Source: Phycisphaera mikurensis NBRC 102666
Lineage (GTDB): Bacteria > Planctomycetota > Phycisphaerae > Phycisphaerales > SM1A02
Length of the DNA: 38,035 nt
Direction of reading: 5' to 3'
Assembly: GCA_945890745.1 (NCBI GenBank)
Contig: CAMDCW010000005.1
Span: forward strand, 1-38,035
Part shown: positions 1 through 7,509 of the stretch, piece by piece
Layout of the letters: the number at the start of each line of letters is the position of its first letter
How positions within the stretch are numbered: position 1 is the stretch's first letter
Position numbers and translations under genes: made by a program
The notes under the pieces: model-generated
What the model saw: only the letters and a program-made list of their open reading frames with translations
Told to the model about the DNA's origin: nothing
Database searches by the model: none

Positions 1-1
1 T

Positions 2-967
2 TCACATATTCACGGCACTGGCGCCTCCACGCTGCTGCGCGAGGCGATGGATCTGTACGGGATCGACTCGATCCACTCCATGACGCGGTTGGAAGAGATT
101 CCTGCCATCCGTGCCGTGCTTGGCGAGCGCGTGCAGTTCATCGCCGTACCCGATTTCACCAACCCCGATCGACTTGCAGCGCATGGCACCGATTTCCTAG
201 CACGCATCCGCGAGTTCCATCGCGAAGGCGCAACCATCTGCAAATTCTGGGCGGCGCCGCGCGGCATTGATTTCGGCATCGAAGCCGGTGATCCGCGCCT
301 ATTGGCTCTCGACGCTCCGCACCGCCGCCGCGCGATGGACGAAGCCGCATCGCACGGCATGGCCTTCATGGCGCATGTAGCCGATCCGGACACATGGTTT
401 GCAACCAAGTACGCCGATCAATCACGGTACGGCACCAAGCGCGACCATTACGAGCCGCTGGAACGATTGCTTGACGAGTACCACGTTCCGTGGATCATTG
501 CGCACATGGGCGGCTCGCCGGAGAATCTTGATTTCTTAGACACCATGCTGGCTGCACATCCAAATCTCAACATTGATTCGAGCGCCACCAAATGGATCGT
601 GCGCGAGATCAGTCAGCATTCCGCCGAGCGGGTGCGCACATTCATGCACCGCTGGCGTGGCCGCATTCTCTTTGGAAGCGACATCGTTACCAACGAAGAG
701 CACCTGCAAACCGGTGAAAAGAGCACCGAAATGGCTGCAAAGGCCAGCGATCGAGAAAGTGCATTCGATCTCTATGCCAGTCGCTATTGGGCACTGCGCG
801 CGCTGTGGGAAACCGATTGGTCCTTGGAAAGTCCAATCAGCGATCCTGACTTGGCGATGGTCAACCCGGCTCGGCACGCCCATGATGCCCCGCGCTTGGA
901 GGGCAAGTGCCTTCCCACCGAAACACTCCGCGCGTTCTATCGAGACGCCGCGCTCAGTATTGTGTGA
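2..967 (+). CDS. Amidohydrolase-family metal-dependent hydrolase, 5' end cut off by the window
   Basis: The reading frame is open from base 2, so the start codon lies outside the window. The first residues read SHIHGTG, which gives the His-x-His metal ligand pair found on strand 1 of TIM-barrel amidohydrolases (Amidohydro_2 type, as in uronate isomerase-like and decarboxylase-like members). Later motifs fit the same fold: HGMAFMAHVADP, WIIAHMGGSPENLDFL (a His near the strand 5/6 position) and ILFGSDIVT (the C-terminal catalytic Asp). No signal peptide can be judged because the N-terminus is missing. The 3' end overlaps the convergent glycosyltransferase-like gene by 31 bp. Substrate cannot be assigned. 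The superfamily call is good, but the exact family is uncertain. Confidence 0.8.
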   Translation, partial: SHIHGTGASTLLREAMDLYGIDSIHSMTRLEEIPAIRAVLGERVQFIAVPDFTNPDRLAAHGTDFLARIREFHREGATICKFWAAPRGIDFGIEAGDPRLLALDAPHRRRAMDEAASHGMAFMAHVADPDTWFATKYADQSRYGTKRDHYEPLERLLDEYHVPWIIAHMGGSPENLDFLDTMLAAHPNLNIDSSATKWIVREISQHSAERVRTFMHRWRGRILFGSDIVTNEEHLQTGEKSTEMAAKASDRESAFDLYASRYWALRALWETDWSLESPISDPDLAMVNPARHAHDAPRLEGKCLPTETLRAFYRDAALSIV

Positions 968-1911
968 AGTGCAACGGCGGCGATGTTGGGGCGACGTGGA
1001 TCAAAGATCCGCTCCGCTGGCACCATATCCGTCATGGATGCCGCCGGCGTGTTACTGGCAACAACCACCGGAATTCCTGCACGGGTTGCAAGGCGTGCGC
1101 CCCACGAATCGCCATCAGGAATCATGGCCGTGATGCCACGCGCGAACGCCAGCGCAAATGCCGAGATTCCCGAATCCCGCCCGGTAGCTCCAGGACCACC
1201 GCGACCGATGCGCAAGTCAATCGCTATCGCCACGTCCGCCGCGCTCGCGAGCAATTCTGGATCATCAACGCGTGCATCGAACGCCAAACGCCACGCGCCA
1301 CCAGCAGCTGATGCAAGACGCTCAGCCCGCGCGGCGCCTGGAGAACTTGGATGCACTACCAGCACTACCGGATGACCGAGCATCGAAGTGCGCCCGGCAA
1401 TATCAAGTGCCATGCGGGCATCGCATGAGGCGGCGGGGCTGGCCAGCAGAATGCATACGCGTTCACTGGCGTCAACGCCCCACGCCGCGCGCAACTCATC
1501 ACGCGGCAGTGGATCGATCGGATCAGGAATCGCATCATCAAGAGCCACCGCGCGCGTACCGAAGGCAGGCGAAACCCCAAGCAATCGCGCCGATTCGTGG
1601 GCACGTAGTCCAAAGGTCAACAGCGATCCGTCGCTCGGAAGGCGACCAAAGGCGCGCCGCAGCGCGGACCCCGCCAGCACCATCGCCCCAAGCGGCGGCA
1701 AGCAGCTACTGCCTACATTCACTCCGAACGATGCCGCACGCCGAGCCTCCGCCGCTGTTCCGATGATGCCCGCCGGCCGACCAGCAAGACGAGCGGCGAT
1801 CGAACGCAGCCGAGGGGGCGCGCACGCATTGACATCGATCAGCGCTGCCATGCGCGGACGCACGGAAGCCGCGCTCGCACTGCTAGAAATTGCTGTGCGC
1901 TGCGGAATCAT
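937..1911 (-). CDS. Glycosyltransferase-like protein (putative, GT-B type)
   Basis: This 324-residue protein is rich in Ala and Arg. The second half looks like the nucleotide-sugar half of a GT-B glycosyltransferase: ERVCILLASPA, then HPVVLVVHPSSPG, then LASAADVAIAIDL, then a Gly-rich segment, and ARGITAMIPDGDSWGARLATRAGIPVVVASNTPAASMTDMVP. That order matches the 'in the queue / advertise / pick a favoured site' region of GT4-like enzymes, but the canonical EPFG-type motif is not clear, so the assignment is tentative. Its ATG overlaps the stop of the upstream lipoprotein gene by one base (TGATG), which implies translational coupling. It is the last gene of a four-gene minus-strand operon. The 3' end overlaps the convergent amidohydrolase by 31 bp. 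Confidence 0.6.
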   Translation of the reverse strand: MIPQRTAISSSASAASVRPRMAALIDVNACAPPRLRSIAARLAGRPAGIIGTAAEARRAASFGVNVGSSCLPPLGAMVLAGSALRRAFGRLPSDGSLLTFGLRAHESARLLGVSPAFGTRAVALDDAIPDPIDPLPRDELRAAWGVDASERVCILLASPAASCDARMALDIAGRTSMLGHPVVLVVHPSSPGAARAERLASAAGGAWRLAFDARVDDPELLASAADVAIAIDLRIGRGGPGATGRDSGISAFALAFARGITAMIPDGDSWGARLATRAGIPVVVASNTPAASMTDMVPAERIFDPRRPNIAAVALHTILSAASR

Positions 1912-2588
1912 CAGCCTTCCATCTTGGAAACGCCCTTGCCGAAGTTCTTCGGTTCGTGGTCGTAGAAGAGCTTGGTGATGTCATCCGCAAGCTTCTTCTC
2001 GAGGCCATCTTCGGCATTGCGTCGGGCTGCTGATGTTCGGTAGGCGTCGTTGGCCAAGGTGTCAACTTGGGCCGTGACAGGGTAGCCCTTCGGATCCGAG
2101 CCGAGCGGCGGGAACAATCGTTCCTTGGCCTTGACGTCTACTACTTTCACGCGCACTTGAGCGGTTGGCTTGGGTGTTGCGCCGTCCGGCGAGAGCGTAA
2201 ACGACTCCATTTCCACATAGAGCACGATGTCTGCGTTCACGGCATTCCCAAGGTCTTCAATGGAAATGCGCTTGGTGCTTGTCTCCATGCGGCGGACGTA
2301 GGAAATCAATTCGCGTCCGCTCACTACATCAGTGACCAGGCCCTGTTGCTTGATGACTGTTCCGATGTCATCGGCAAGCAGCGCACGCAACTGCAGGCGA
2401 CTCACCACACTCTTGCGATCATCAACAAACACCACCAATTTCTTATCTTTGGGCAACGTGTATTCGGCGGGCTTCTTGGGCGGACCCTGCGCGATCCACA
2501 TGGCTGGAACCGCGTAGTTGCAGCCCGCAATCACCAAGATCGCAGCCGCGAAGAATGCCAGTACCAAGGCTCGAAGTGCTCCGTGCAT
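1911..2588 (-). CDS. Predicted lipoprotein, paralogue of its upstream neighbour
   Basis: The N-terminus is a classic lipoprotein signal: a hydrophobic stretch (LVLAFFAAAILVIAGC) ending in the lipobox I-A-G-C, with Cys at about residue 23. The 225-residue mature protein has a conserved beginning (KKLVVFVDDRKSVVSR), a central ADIVLYVEMESFTLSP strand and a C-terminal KLFYDHEPKNF. The upstream gene has the same plan, with a VAVVVNAERSV strand, a DRVIFIDVFEFRLNPP strand and KLFYDH near the C-terminus. The two are therefore diverged tandem duplicates. No enzymatic motif is visible. Four bases separate it from the upstream gene, and its stop overlaps the next start. Function is unknown; an envelope-anchored structural or assembly role is only inference. 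Confidence 0.8.
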   Translation of the reverse strand: MHGALRALVLAFFAAAILVIAGCNYAVPAMWIAQGPPKKPAEYTLPKDKKLVVFVDDRKSVVSRLQLRALLADDIGTVIKQQGLVTDVVSGRELISYVRRMETSTKRISIEDLGNAVNADIVLYVEMESFTLSPDGATPKPTAQVRVKVVDVKAKERLFPPLGSDPKGYPVTAQVDTLANDAYRTSAARRNAEDGLEKKLADDITKLFYDHEPKNFGKGVSKMEG

Positions 2589-2592
2589 CAGA

Positions 2593-3261
2593 TCAACCCT
2601 TCAGTCGCTTGTTGGGGTACTTGTCTTCAATGTGGTCATAGAACAACTTGTTGATCGTCTGCGTGAACTTGGCAACCAAGCCAAGTTGAATCTTCTCTTC
2701 TGAAGCGCTTTCGCGGCTGAGATCCTTCACGTCAGGAAACTTGACGGCAATGCTGTACTCCTCGGCGAAGGCATCGGGGTCCAGCGAATCACGCTCAATG
2801 ATGCCAACGTTTGCTCCGGCCATTCCTTCCCAAATCCAGCGGTTTCCGGGTGGATTGAGGCGAAACTCGAAGACGTCGATAAAGATCACCCGGTCAACGC
2901 CCAGTTCCTCGGCAATGGTCCCCAGTGGAAGCGTGGTCCAACTTGGCGTGCGGTAGCACCACGCCAACGACTCGCGCCAATCAAGTACTTGAACGCCACT
3001 GACATGCTCCTTGACGCCGGCGGCAATGTTGCCCGCGACGTTTGGAACAACGGTTGGATATTCATAGAGCACGCTTCGTTCAGCATTGACAACCACTGCA
3101 ACGGTCTTATTTTCAAGTCCGCGGTACTTGGCAAGCACCTCAACCTTCTTTTCAACCTCAATGGCCTCGCCGACTTTGGAGACCAGACCCATGGCGCCGC
3201 ACGAGGCGAGCACGAAAGGCATGACCAAGAGTGCAAGGAAAGCAACAATGCGAGTCTTCAT
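2593..3261 (-). CDS. Predicted lipoprotein, first of a tandem pair
   Basis: The start chosen is the ATG that gives MKTRIVAFLALLVMPFVLASC: a short basic n-region, a hydrophobic core and the lipobox L-A-S-C. An upstream in-frame Met exists, but it would put a hydrophilic arginine-rich segment ahead of the signal. The product is 222 residues. After the lipidated Cys it continues through a KVGEAIEVEKKVEVLAKYRGL helix, a VAVVVNAERSV strand, LGVDRVIFIDVFEF and a C-terminal INKLFYDHIEDKYPNKRLKG. The KLFYDH motif is shared with the downstream lipoprotein. The start overlaps the stop of the DUF2752 gene by 4 bases (ATGA). No catalytic residues are evident and the function is unknown. Confidence 0.82.
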   Translation of the reverse strand: MKTRIVAFLALLVMPFVLASCGAMGLVSKVGEAIEVEKKVEVLAKYRGLENKTVAVVVNAERSVLYEYPTVVPNVAGNIAAGVKEHVSGVQVLDWRESLAWCYRTPSWTTLPLGTIAEELGVDRVIFIDVFEFRLNPPGNRWIWEGMAGANVGIIERDSLDPDAFAEEYSIAVKFPDVKDLSRESASEEKIQLGLVAKFTQTINKLFYDHIEDKYPNKRLKG

Positions 3262-3824
3262 GGTGTTCCGATCGAAGCGGGGAGGAAGCCGCGAACTGCC
3301 GCGATCTTCCAGCCCCAAGAGAGGAGCGCAAATATTCCGAGCCCAAGCAGAAACCGCGGCGTCAGGCGATCGCCAAGAACATGTCCGAGCCGGCTACCGG
3401 TCATGGCCACGTAGGTGCTGACCAATGCCGTGGCAGCCGTACCAAGGGCGAGGACGAATCCCATGGGCTGTACGCGCGCCGAGGCCCAAAGGCTGCCGTG
3501 TGCCGCGTGGGAAAACGCGGTGGTCATCCCGCATGATGGGCACGGCATGCCGTAGCCAGCCATCCAACCACATGGGGCCATGCCAAGCATCTGGTGCGTT
3601 CCGTGACCTTCCGCAGACGGAGTCAACCACGCCGCCACGCCGAGCACGCCAAAGGCCGCCACCGCGAGTGCCGCACAGACGACGCGCTCACCCCGGGTGG
3701 CCGCCACCGGGACGGGAGCGGTGGACGCGGCGATCGCTGCACCCGAACGTACGCCCACCGACGCGCTCCGTTCAGCGGACGGGCGGTTGGGTGGGAAAGA
3801 AGATGGCTCGACGGACATCGTCAT
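3258..3824 (-). CDS. DUF2752 family small membrane protein
   Basis: The signature of DUF2752 is plain: GYGMPCPSCGMTTAFSHAAHGS, with the CPxCGxTxAF core, followed by a hydrophobic segment. About 188 residues are predicted from the chosen ATG; a second ATG two codons later is equally possible. The first ~40 residues are hydrophilic. TM1 follows (VVCAALAVAAFGVLGVAAWL), then the Cys motif loop, then two more membrane segments (GFVLALGTAATALVSTYVAM and FLLGLGIFALLSWGWKIAAV). The role of the family is unknown. Its stop overlaps the start of the first lipoprotein (ATGA), so it heads the lipoprotein operon. The frame stays open upstream to 4874, but that extension is the shadow of the divergent dipeptidase. 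Confidence 0.85.
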   Translation of the reverse strand: MTMSVEPSSFPPNRPSAERSASVGVRSGAAIAASTAPVPVAATRGERVVCAALAVAAFGVLGVAAWLTPSAEGHGTHQMLGMAPCGWMAGYGMPCPSCGMTTAFSHAAHGSLWASARVQPMGFVLALGTAATALVSTYVAMTGSRLGHVLGDRLTPRFLLGLGIFALLSWGWKIAAVRGFLPASIGTP

Positions 3825-3855
3825 TGCAATGGTCGCGCAGCGTACCTTCCTACGG

Positions 3856-4983
3856 ATGACCTTCGCTGACTCCACCGGCCCGATCCACCACACGCCGAGT
3901 GCCGCTTCGGCTAACGCCACCGCTGCGGCGCATACGCCTGTGCACGCCCCGTGGTGGCTTGATGCACATCTTGATCTGGCATACCTGCACCTTGGCGGCC
4001 CGACCGTCACGGAAGAACTCCCTGACCCGGTGACGCGTGGCGTCAGTCTCCCTGCATTGACGCGTGGGGACGTTCGAATCTTTCTTGGAACGATTTTTAC
4101 CGAGGTCGGCACCGAGGCCGCAAGCACGCCGTGGGGATACCGCGACCATGATGACATTGAAGGCGCGCACGCTGCGGGTGTTCGACAGTTAGAGATGTAT
4201 GAATGGCTTGAGCACACCGGACGCGCACGGATTGTGCGCAGCGCAGCGGATTTGGATGAGTGCGCCGCCGCACCGGCGGGTTCGCCGCCCGGAATCGTCA
4301 TCTTGATGGAAGGCGCGGATCCGGTTCGATGCCCCGAGGAATTTGCGTGGTGGCATGCGCGCGGAGTGCGCGTGGTTGGTCTGACATGGGCGAAGGGATC
4401 GCGGTACGCCGGAGGAAACGCAGCGCAGGGACCACTCACAGACATGGGTCGACGCGCTGTTGAGGCAATGGATGCGCTGGGGATTTTGCATGACGCAAGC
4501 CACCTGTGCGACGAATCATTTGCGGGCGTGTGCGCGGCCACTTCATCGCGCATCGTTGCCACGCATTCAAATGTTCGTGCACTTGCTGCGCCGGTCGAGC
4601 GACATCTGACCGACGCGCAGATTGCTGAAATCGCCGCGCGTGGCGGCATGGTTGGTTTGAACCTGTACGGCAAATTTCTGGCTGCCGGTCGCGCGGCAAC
4701 GCTGGCTGATGCGATTGCGCATGTGCAACATGTTGCAAGTATTGCCGGACGAAACTGCGTCGGTCTGGGCAGCGATTTCGATGGCGGATTCACCCCGGCA
4801 GAGTGCGCGACTGGCTGCGGTCGACCCGAGGAATTGCCTGCTTTAACAGCAGGACTTGCACAGGCTGGCTTCACTCACGCCGAGCAAGCAGCGTTCGCGC
4901 ATGGAAACTGGCTGCGGACTTTGCGCGCTTCCCTGCATGATGCAGAGCGCGGCGCGGTTAGCCGCATGTCGTTGGGTCGTTGA
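3856..4983 (+). CDS. Membrane dipeptidase-like protein (peptidase family M19)
   Basis: Renal-dipeptidase family motifs appear in order: WWLDAHLDLAYLHLG (the first metal-binding D-x-H-x-D), ILMEGADPV (bridging Glu), VRVVGLTWAKGSRYAGG (the LTH/N-type loop), ILHDASHLCDESF (the D-x-SH motif), IVATHSNVRAL (second His), and CVGLGSDFDGG (the final Asp in the GSDFDG motif). Members hydrolyse dipeptides using a binuclear Zn site. The product is about 375 residues from the ATG at 3856; an ATG at 3829 would add nine residues. Neither start has a clear ribosome-binding site. The gene is divergent from DUF2752 with almost no space between start codons, so the promoters must lie inside the neighbouring 5' ends. 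The 3' end overlaps the convergent MinD-like gene by 26 bp. No signal peptide is obvious. Confidence 0.88.
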   Translation: MTFADSTGPIHHTPSAASANATAAAHTPVHAPWWLDAHLDLAYLHLGGPTVTEELPDPVTRGVSLPALTRGDVRIFLGTIFTEVGTEAASTPWGYRDHDDIEGAHAAGVRQLEMYEWLEHTGRARIVRSAADLDECAAAPAGSPPGIVILMEGADPVRCPEEFAWWHARGVRVVGLTWAKGSRYAGGNAAQGPLTDMGRRAVEAMDALGILHDASHLCDESFAGVCAATSSRIVATHSNVRALAAPVERHLTDAQIAEIAARGGMVGLNLYGKFLAAGRAATLADAIAHVQHVASIAGRNCVGLGSDFDGGFTPAECATGCGRPEELPALTAGLAQAGFTHAEQAAFAHGNWLRTLRASLHDAERGAVSRMSLGR

Positions 4984-6286
4984 GCGGCACCACCACATGC
5001 ACGCGACCGTTGGGTGTTTCGGCAACCACTAGCACGTCTAGGAGGACGCCGGTGCCGTGCAGCGAAATGGCCTCGCGCGCATCACCAAGGAGAATGCGTT
5101 CGCGCACTTCAAAGCCGTCCTTGAGTTCAGCAAACGCCATGCCTAATAGTTCGCGGTGCATTGCGGCCCACGTGCGCGCCGTCCGAACGCGTGCAAGCTG
5201 ATCGGCGCGACCAACGATGTGCATACGCCGTTCGTCATCAAGGGCAAGCTCAATATCCGGAGCCATCGGACAGGAAATGCCCAGCGCACGAAGTCCGCGC
5301 AGGAGCGGAACGAGCTTCAGTGGAAGTTCAGCAACCGGCAACGCGGCAAACGCGGGAGCCGTGCGAGCAGGCGCGGGGTGCGGAGTGTGCGGCGCGGCGT
5401 GCGGAGTGTGCGGCGCGTGCGTGGTGTCCATAGCGGAGTCCCCGTGTGCAAGTGGCTCTTGGCGCGAAGTGAACGGCTGTGGCATGCTCGGGAACTTTGG
5501 TTCCACCGCGGCCGCCTCCGTGTGCATCACCAACGACGCGGCCGGAAGATCGGCATCAAATCGATGCGATGCGCCAACGCGCGCGCTCTGCAATTCGCGG
5601 GTGAATTGCGCAATCGGCGGGCATTCTTCGGCTGGATACGTAGCCCGAGCGCTTGATTCAACGCGCTCAATACGCGGCAAGCAGGCCACCGTTTCCACAT
5701 CCACTCCAAGGAACGATCGCGCTGCATCGCCAAGCCGAGCAGCGGCATGGGCTGCCTGCTCTGTTGTTGCGCCAACGATGACAAGTCCGACGCGCTCTAT
5801 CGGCGTGCCAGCATTGATGCCCTCATCCGCCAGGTATTTCAAGCGCAAATACGCACCGGTGACGGCGGCTTCATCAGCGCCAGTCATCAAGAGAATTTCT
5901 TGCCCAGCAGCAAGCACTTCGGCGGGCGATGTTTCAGCGGGAACACAAATGAGCCAGCGACGGACGGTGCTCGCCGCACGCGGGAGCCAACGTGAAACGG
6001 CCGCCGGACCAGCGGGTGGCACTTGTCGGCCATCAGCACGCAGCAATTCAATGGTGACGTCATCACGTTCAAAGCGAACCAGCGCGGTGGGACCAGCGAT
6101 GCGCGCCACCGCATCGGCAAATTGCGTGGTCCACAATCCGGCCATCACGGGAAGGTTGCCAACAAGGACGGTGGTCACCGCGCCAAGAGTTGGACCATCC
6201 GTGGTGCGCGCTGCTTGACCTTCGCCACCGTTTCCGGTTGTGAAGAGCGCGGCCAAACTTCCGAATGCATCACCGTTCAAGCTCAT
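4958..6286 (-). CDS. Degenerate MinD/FlhG-like protein without a P-loop, partner of the adjacent ParA
   Basis: I do not recognise the whole 442-residue protein, but its first ~240 residues read like the MinD/FlhG ATPase fold. VLVGNLPVMAG (about 40-50) sits where the P-loop would be, with no GKT. LLMTGADEAAVTGAYLRLKYLA (about 132-153) resembles the 'TPEP-s-ItDAYalikyl' segment. VGLVIVGATTEQAAHAAARL then ARSFLGVDVETVACLPRIERV matches the 'lvvNra..e...~a..fLg..l..lG.lP.d..V' segment of FlhG/MinD. A linker rich in His, Pro and Thr (HAPHTPHAAPHTPHPAP) follows, then an unassigned C-terminal domain of ~120 residues. The start at 6286 has an excellent GGAGGAAACC ribosome-binding site. It lies 95 bp downstream of parA on the same strand. 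The pseudo-ATPase reading is an inference from motif order. Confidence 0.65.
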   Translation of the reverse strand: MSLNGDAFGSLAALFTTGNGGEGQAARTTDGPTLGAVTTVLVGNLPVMAGLWTTQFADAVARIAGPTALVRFERDDVTIELLRADGRQVPPAGPAAVSRWLPRAASTVRRWLICVPAETSPAEVLAAGQEILLMTGADEAAVTGAYLRLKYLADEGINAGTPIERVGLVIVGATTEQAAHAAARLGDAARSFLGVDVETVACLPRIERVESSARATYPAEECPPIAQFTRELQSARVGASHRFDADLPAASLVMHTEAAAVEPKFPSMPQPFTSRQEPLAHGDSAMDTTHAPHTPHAAPHTPHPAPARTAPAFAALPVAELPLKLVPLLRGLRALGISCPMAPDIELALDDERRMHIVGRADQLARVRTARTWAAMHRELLGMAFAELKDGFEVRERILLGDAREAISLHGTGVLLDVLVVAETPNGRVHVVVPLNDPTTCG

Positions 6287-6381
6287 GGTTTCCTCCGCGC
6301 TGCCTCCGCAGCCGCGCCTCTCGCGCGGCACAGGCCGGCGAGCACTCACACAGGAAACACCGTCGAGCCGAGTACCGAGCG

Positions 6382-7371
6382 TCAGACCGACGCTTCCGGC
6401 ACATCCTGCTCGTGCCCCGACGCCGGGGCGCCCGAGATTCGCATGCGCTGCGCGAGCTCCGCCGCGCGGCCAGTGCCTGCAAGTCTCGGGAGGGTGTGGC
6501 CGTCGGAGGTCATGACTGAATCTCCGGGACCGTCGGCAACATACACCGCAGCGGCACTCGCGCCATGGTCAACCGCTTGGGATTCTGCGGAAACCGTGGC
6601 TTGTGTGTCCACGATCCACTCGGCAAGGGCGCGAAAGTCGTCATGGGCGGGGGAGCCGGGGGCGAACGCCACCACGGACTGACCGTAGCTGACCGCTTCG
6701 CGCAGCACTTCGTGCTCACGAATCGGAGTGGGAGCAATATGCGCGGTGAATTTGCGACCGATCGCCCCCAGAATGTCGTGGGAAAGCTGGCTGCCATCGC
6801 GGTGCAGCGTGGGAACGATCCGGACGGCGAGCTTTCGTCCCACTTGATCGGCCAGGGCACCGATGGTGGCAACCTGCCGCTCGGCGCCGCGCAGGGCAAA
6901 GAAGCCGGTTTCCACCGGCACGAGTGCCTCGTCAGCGGCGCGCAGTGCGTTGAAGGTCAGGTAGCCGATGGTGGGCGGGCAGTCGATGACGCATCGGTCA
7001 AAGTGTGGCGCCACGCGTTCGAGATATCTCAGGAGACGTCGGTCGCGGTCTGGGAGCGAAACCAGCCCCCCGCGCGCGCTTTCCAAGCCAGCCAGCGCCA
7101 CCGTACAGGGCGCCAGGCGCAGTCCACGCGCCACTTCCCACAGCCATCCAAGCGGATCGCTGCCACCTGGCGGCTCACACAGGAGCGCTTGCGCCAGACT
7201 GAATTCGATGCGTGTGTCAGGTACGCCAAGTCCGGCGGCGCAATGGCCTTGCGGATCCATGTCAACCAGCAGTACTCGCTCGCCTCGCTCGGCCAGTGTG
7301 GCGGCAAGGTTGATGGCGGTGGTGGTCTTGCCGGACCCGCCCTTCTGATTAACGACGGCTATTGTTCGCAT
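6382..7371 (-). CDS. parA: ParA/Soj-type partitioning ATPase
   Basis: The N-terminus MRTIAVVNQKGGSGKTTTAINLAATLA carries the deviant Walker A motif KGGxGKT of the ParA/MinD family. It is followed by VLLVDMDPQGHCAAGLG (Walker A', the D-x-D-P-Q-G signature), DRCVIDCPPTIGYLTFNAL (Walker B) and ALVPVETGFFALRGAERQVATI. These ATPases bind DNA as ATP dimers and position chromosomes, plasmids or protein clusters. The 329-residue product has an extra ~65-residue tail after the ATPase fold (from about TQATVSAESQ), which is rich in Ala, Gly and Ser. An ATG nine codons upstream (7398) is an alternative start. No ParB-like gene adjoins it. Instead, a P-loop-less MinD-like gene follows 95 bp downstream, and four 11-bp GATCA repeats lie ~95 bp upstream. 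Confidence 0.92.
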   Translation of the reverse strand: MRTIAVVNQKGGSGKTTTAINLAATLAERGERVLLVDMDPQGHCAAGLGVPDTRIEFSLAQALLCEPPGGSDPLGWLWEVARGLRLAPCTVALAGLESARGGLVSLPDRDRRLLRYLERVAPHFDRCVIDCPPTIGYLTFNALRAADEALVPVETGFFALRGAERQVATIGALADQVGRKLAVRIVPTLHRDGSQLSHDILGAIGRKFTAHIAPTPIREHEVLREAVSYGQSVVAFAPGSPAHDDFRALAEWIVDTQATVSAESQAVDHGASAAAVYVADGPGDSVMTSDGHTLPRLAGTGRAAELAQRMRISGAPASGHEQDVPEASV

Positions 7372-7465
7372 CCGAGGATTCGTGTCCAACCGCCGCATCC
7401 GTGCGGCAAGCGCCTGAGCGAGGTAGATCGGCGCTTCGGGGAAGGATGCTTGATATTGGACGTGG

Positions 7466-7509
7466 CGATCAGGGGGCGATCAACAGGTGATCAGCGACCG
7501 ATCACCGGG
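7466..7509. repeat. Four 11-bp GATCA direct repeats (iteron-like) upstream of parA
   Basis: GATCA occurs at 7467, 7478, 7489 and 7500, exactly 11 bp apart. The units are CGATCAGGGGG, CGATCAACAGG, TGATCAGCGAC and CGATCACCGGG. The last two also form an inverted repeat (GGTGATC...GATCACC, 7486-7506). One-turn spacing puts all copies on the same face of the helix, as in operator or centromere iterons. The last copy overlaps the aroB stop codon. Binding by the ParA system is inferred from position only. Confidence 0.6.

Noticed and set aside
3258-4874. 538-residue minus-strand frame extending DUF2752 upstream
   Set aside because: The extension is antisense to the M19 dipeptidase and has a biased composition (Arg, Ser, Cys, His). 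The DUF2752 motifs are only in the last ~190 residues.
7399-7501. Canonical parS (TGTTNCACGTGAAACA) near parA
   Set aside because: I looked for it in the region upstream of parA and did not find it. The GATCA repeats are a different kind of signal.
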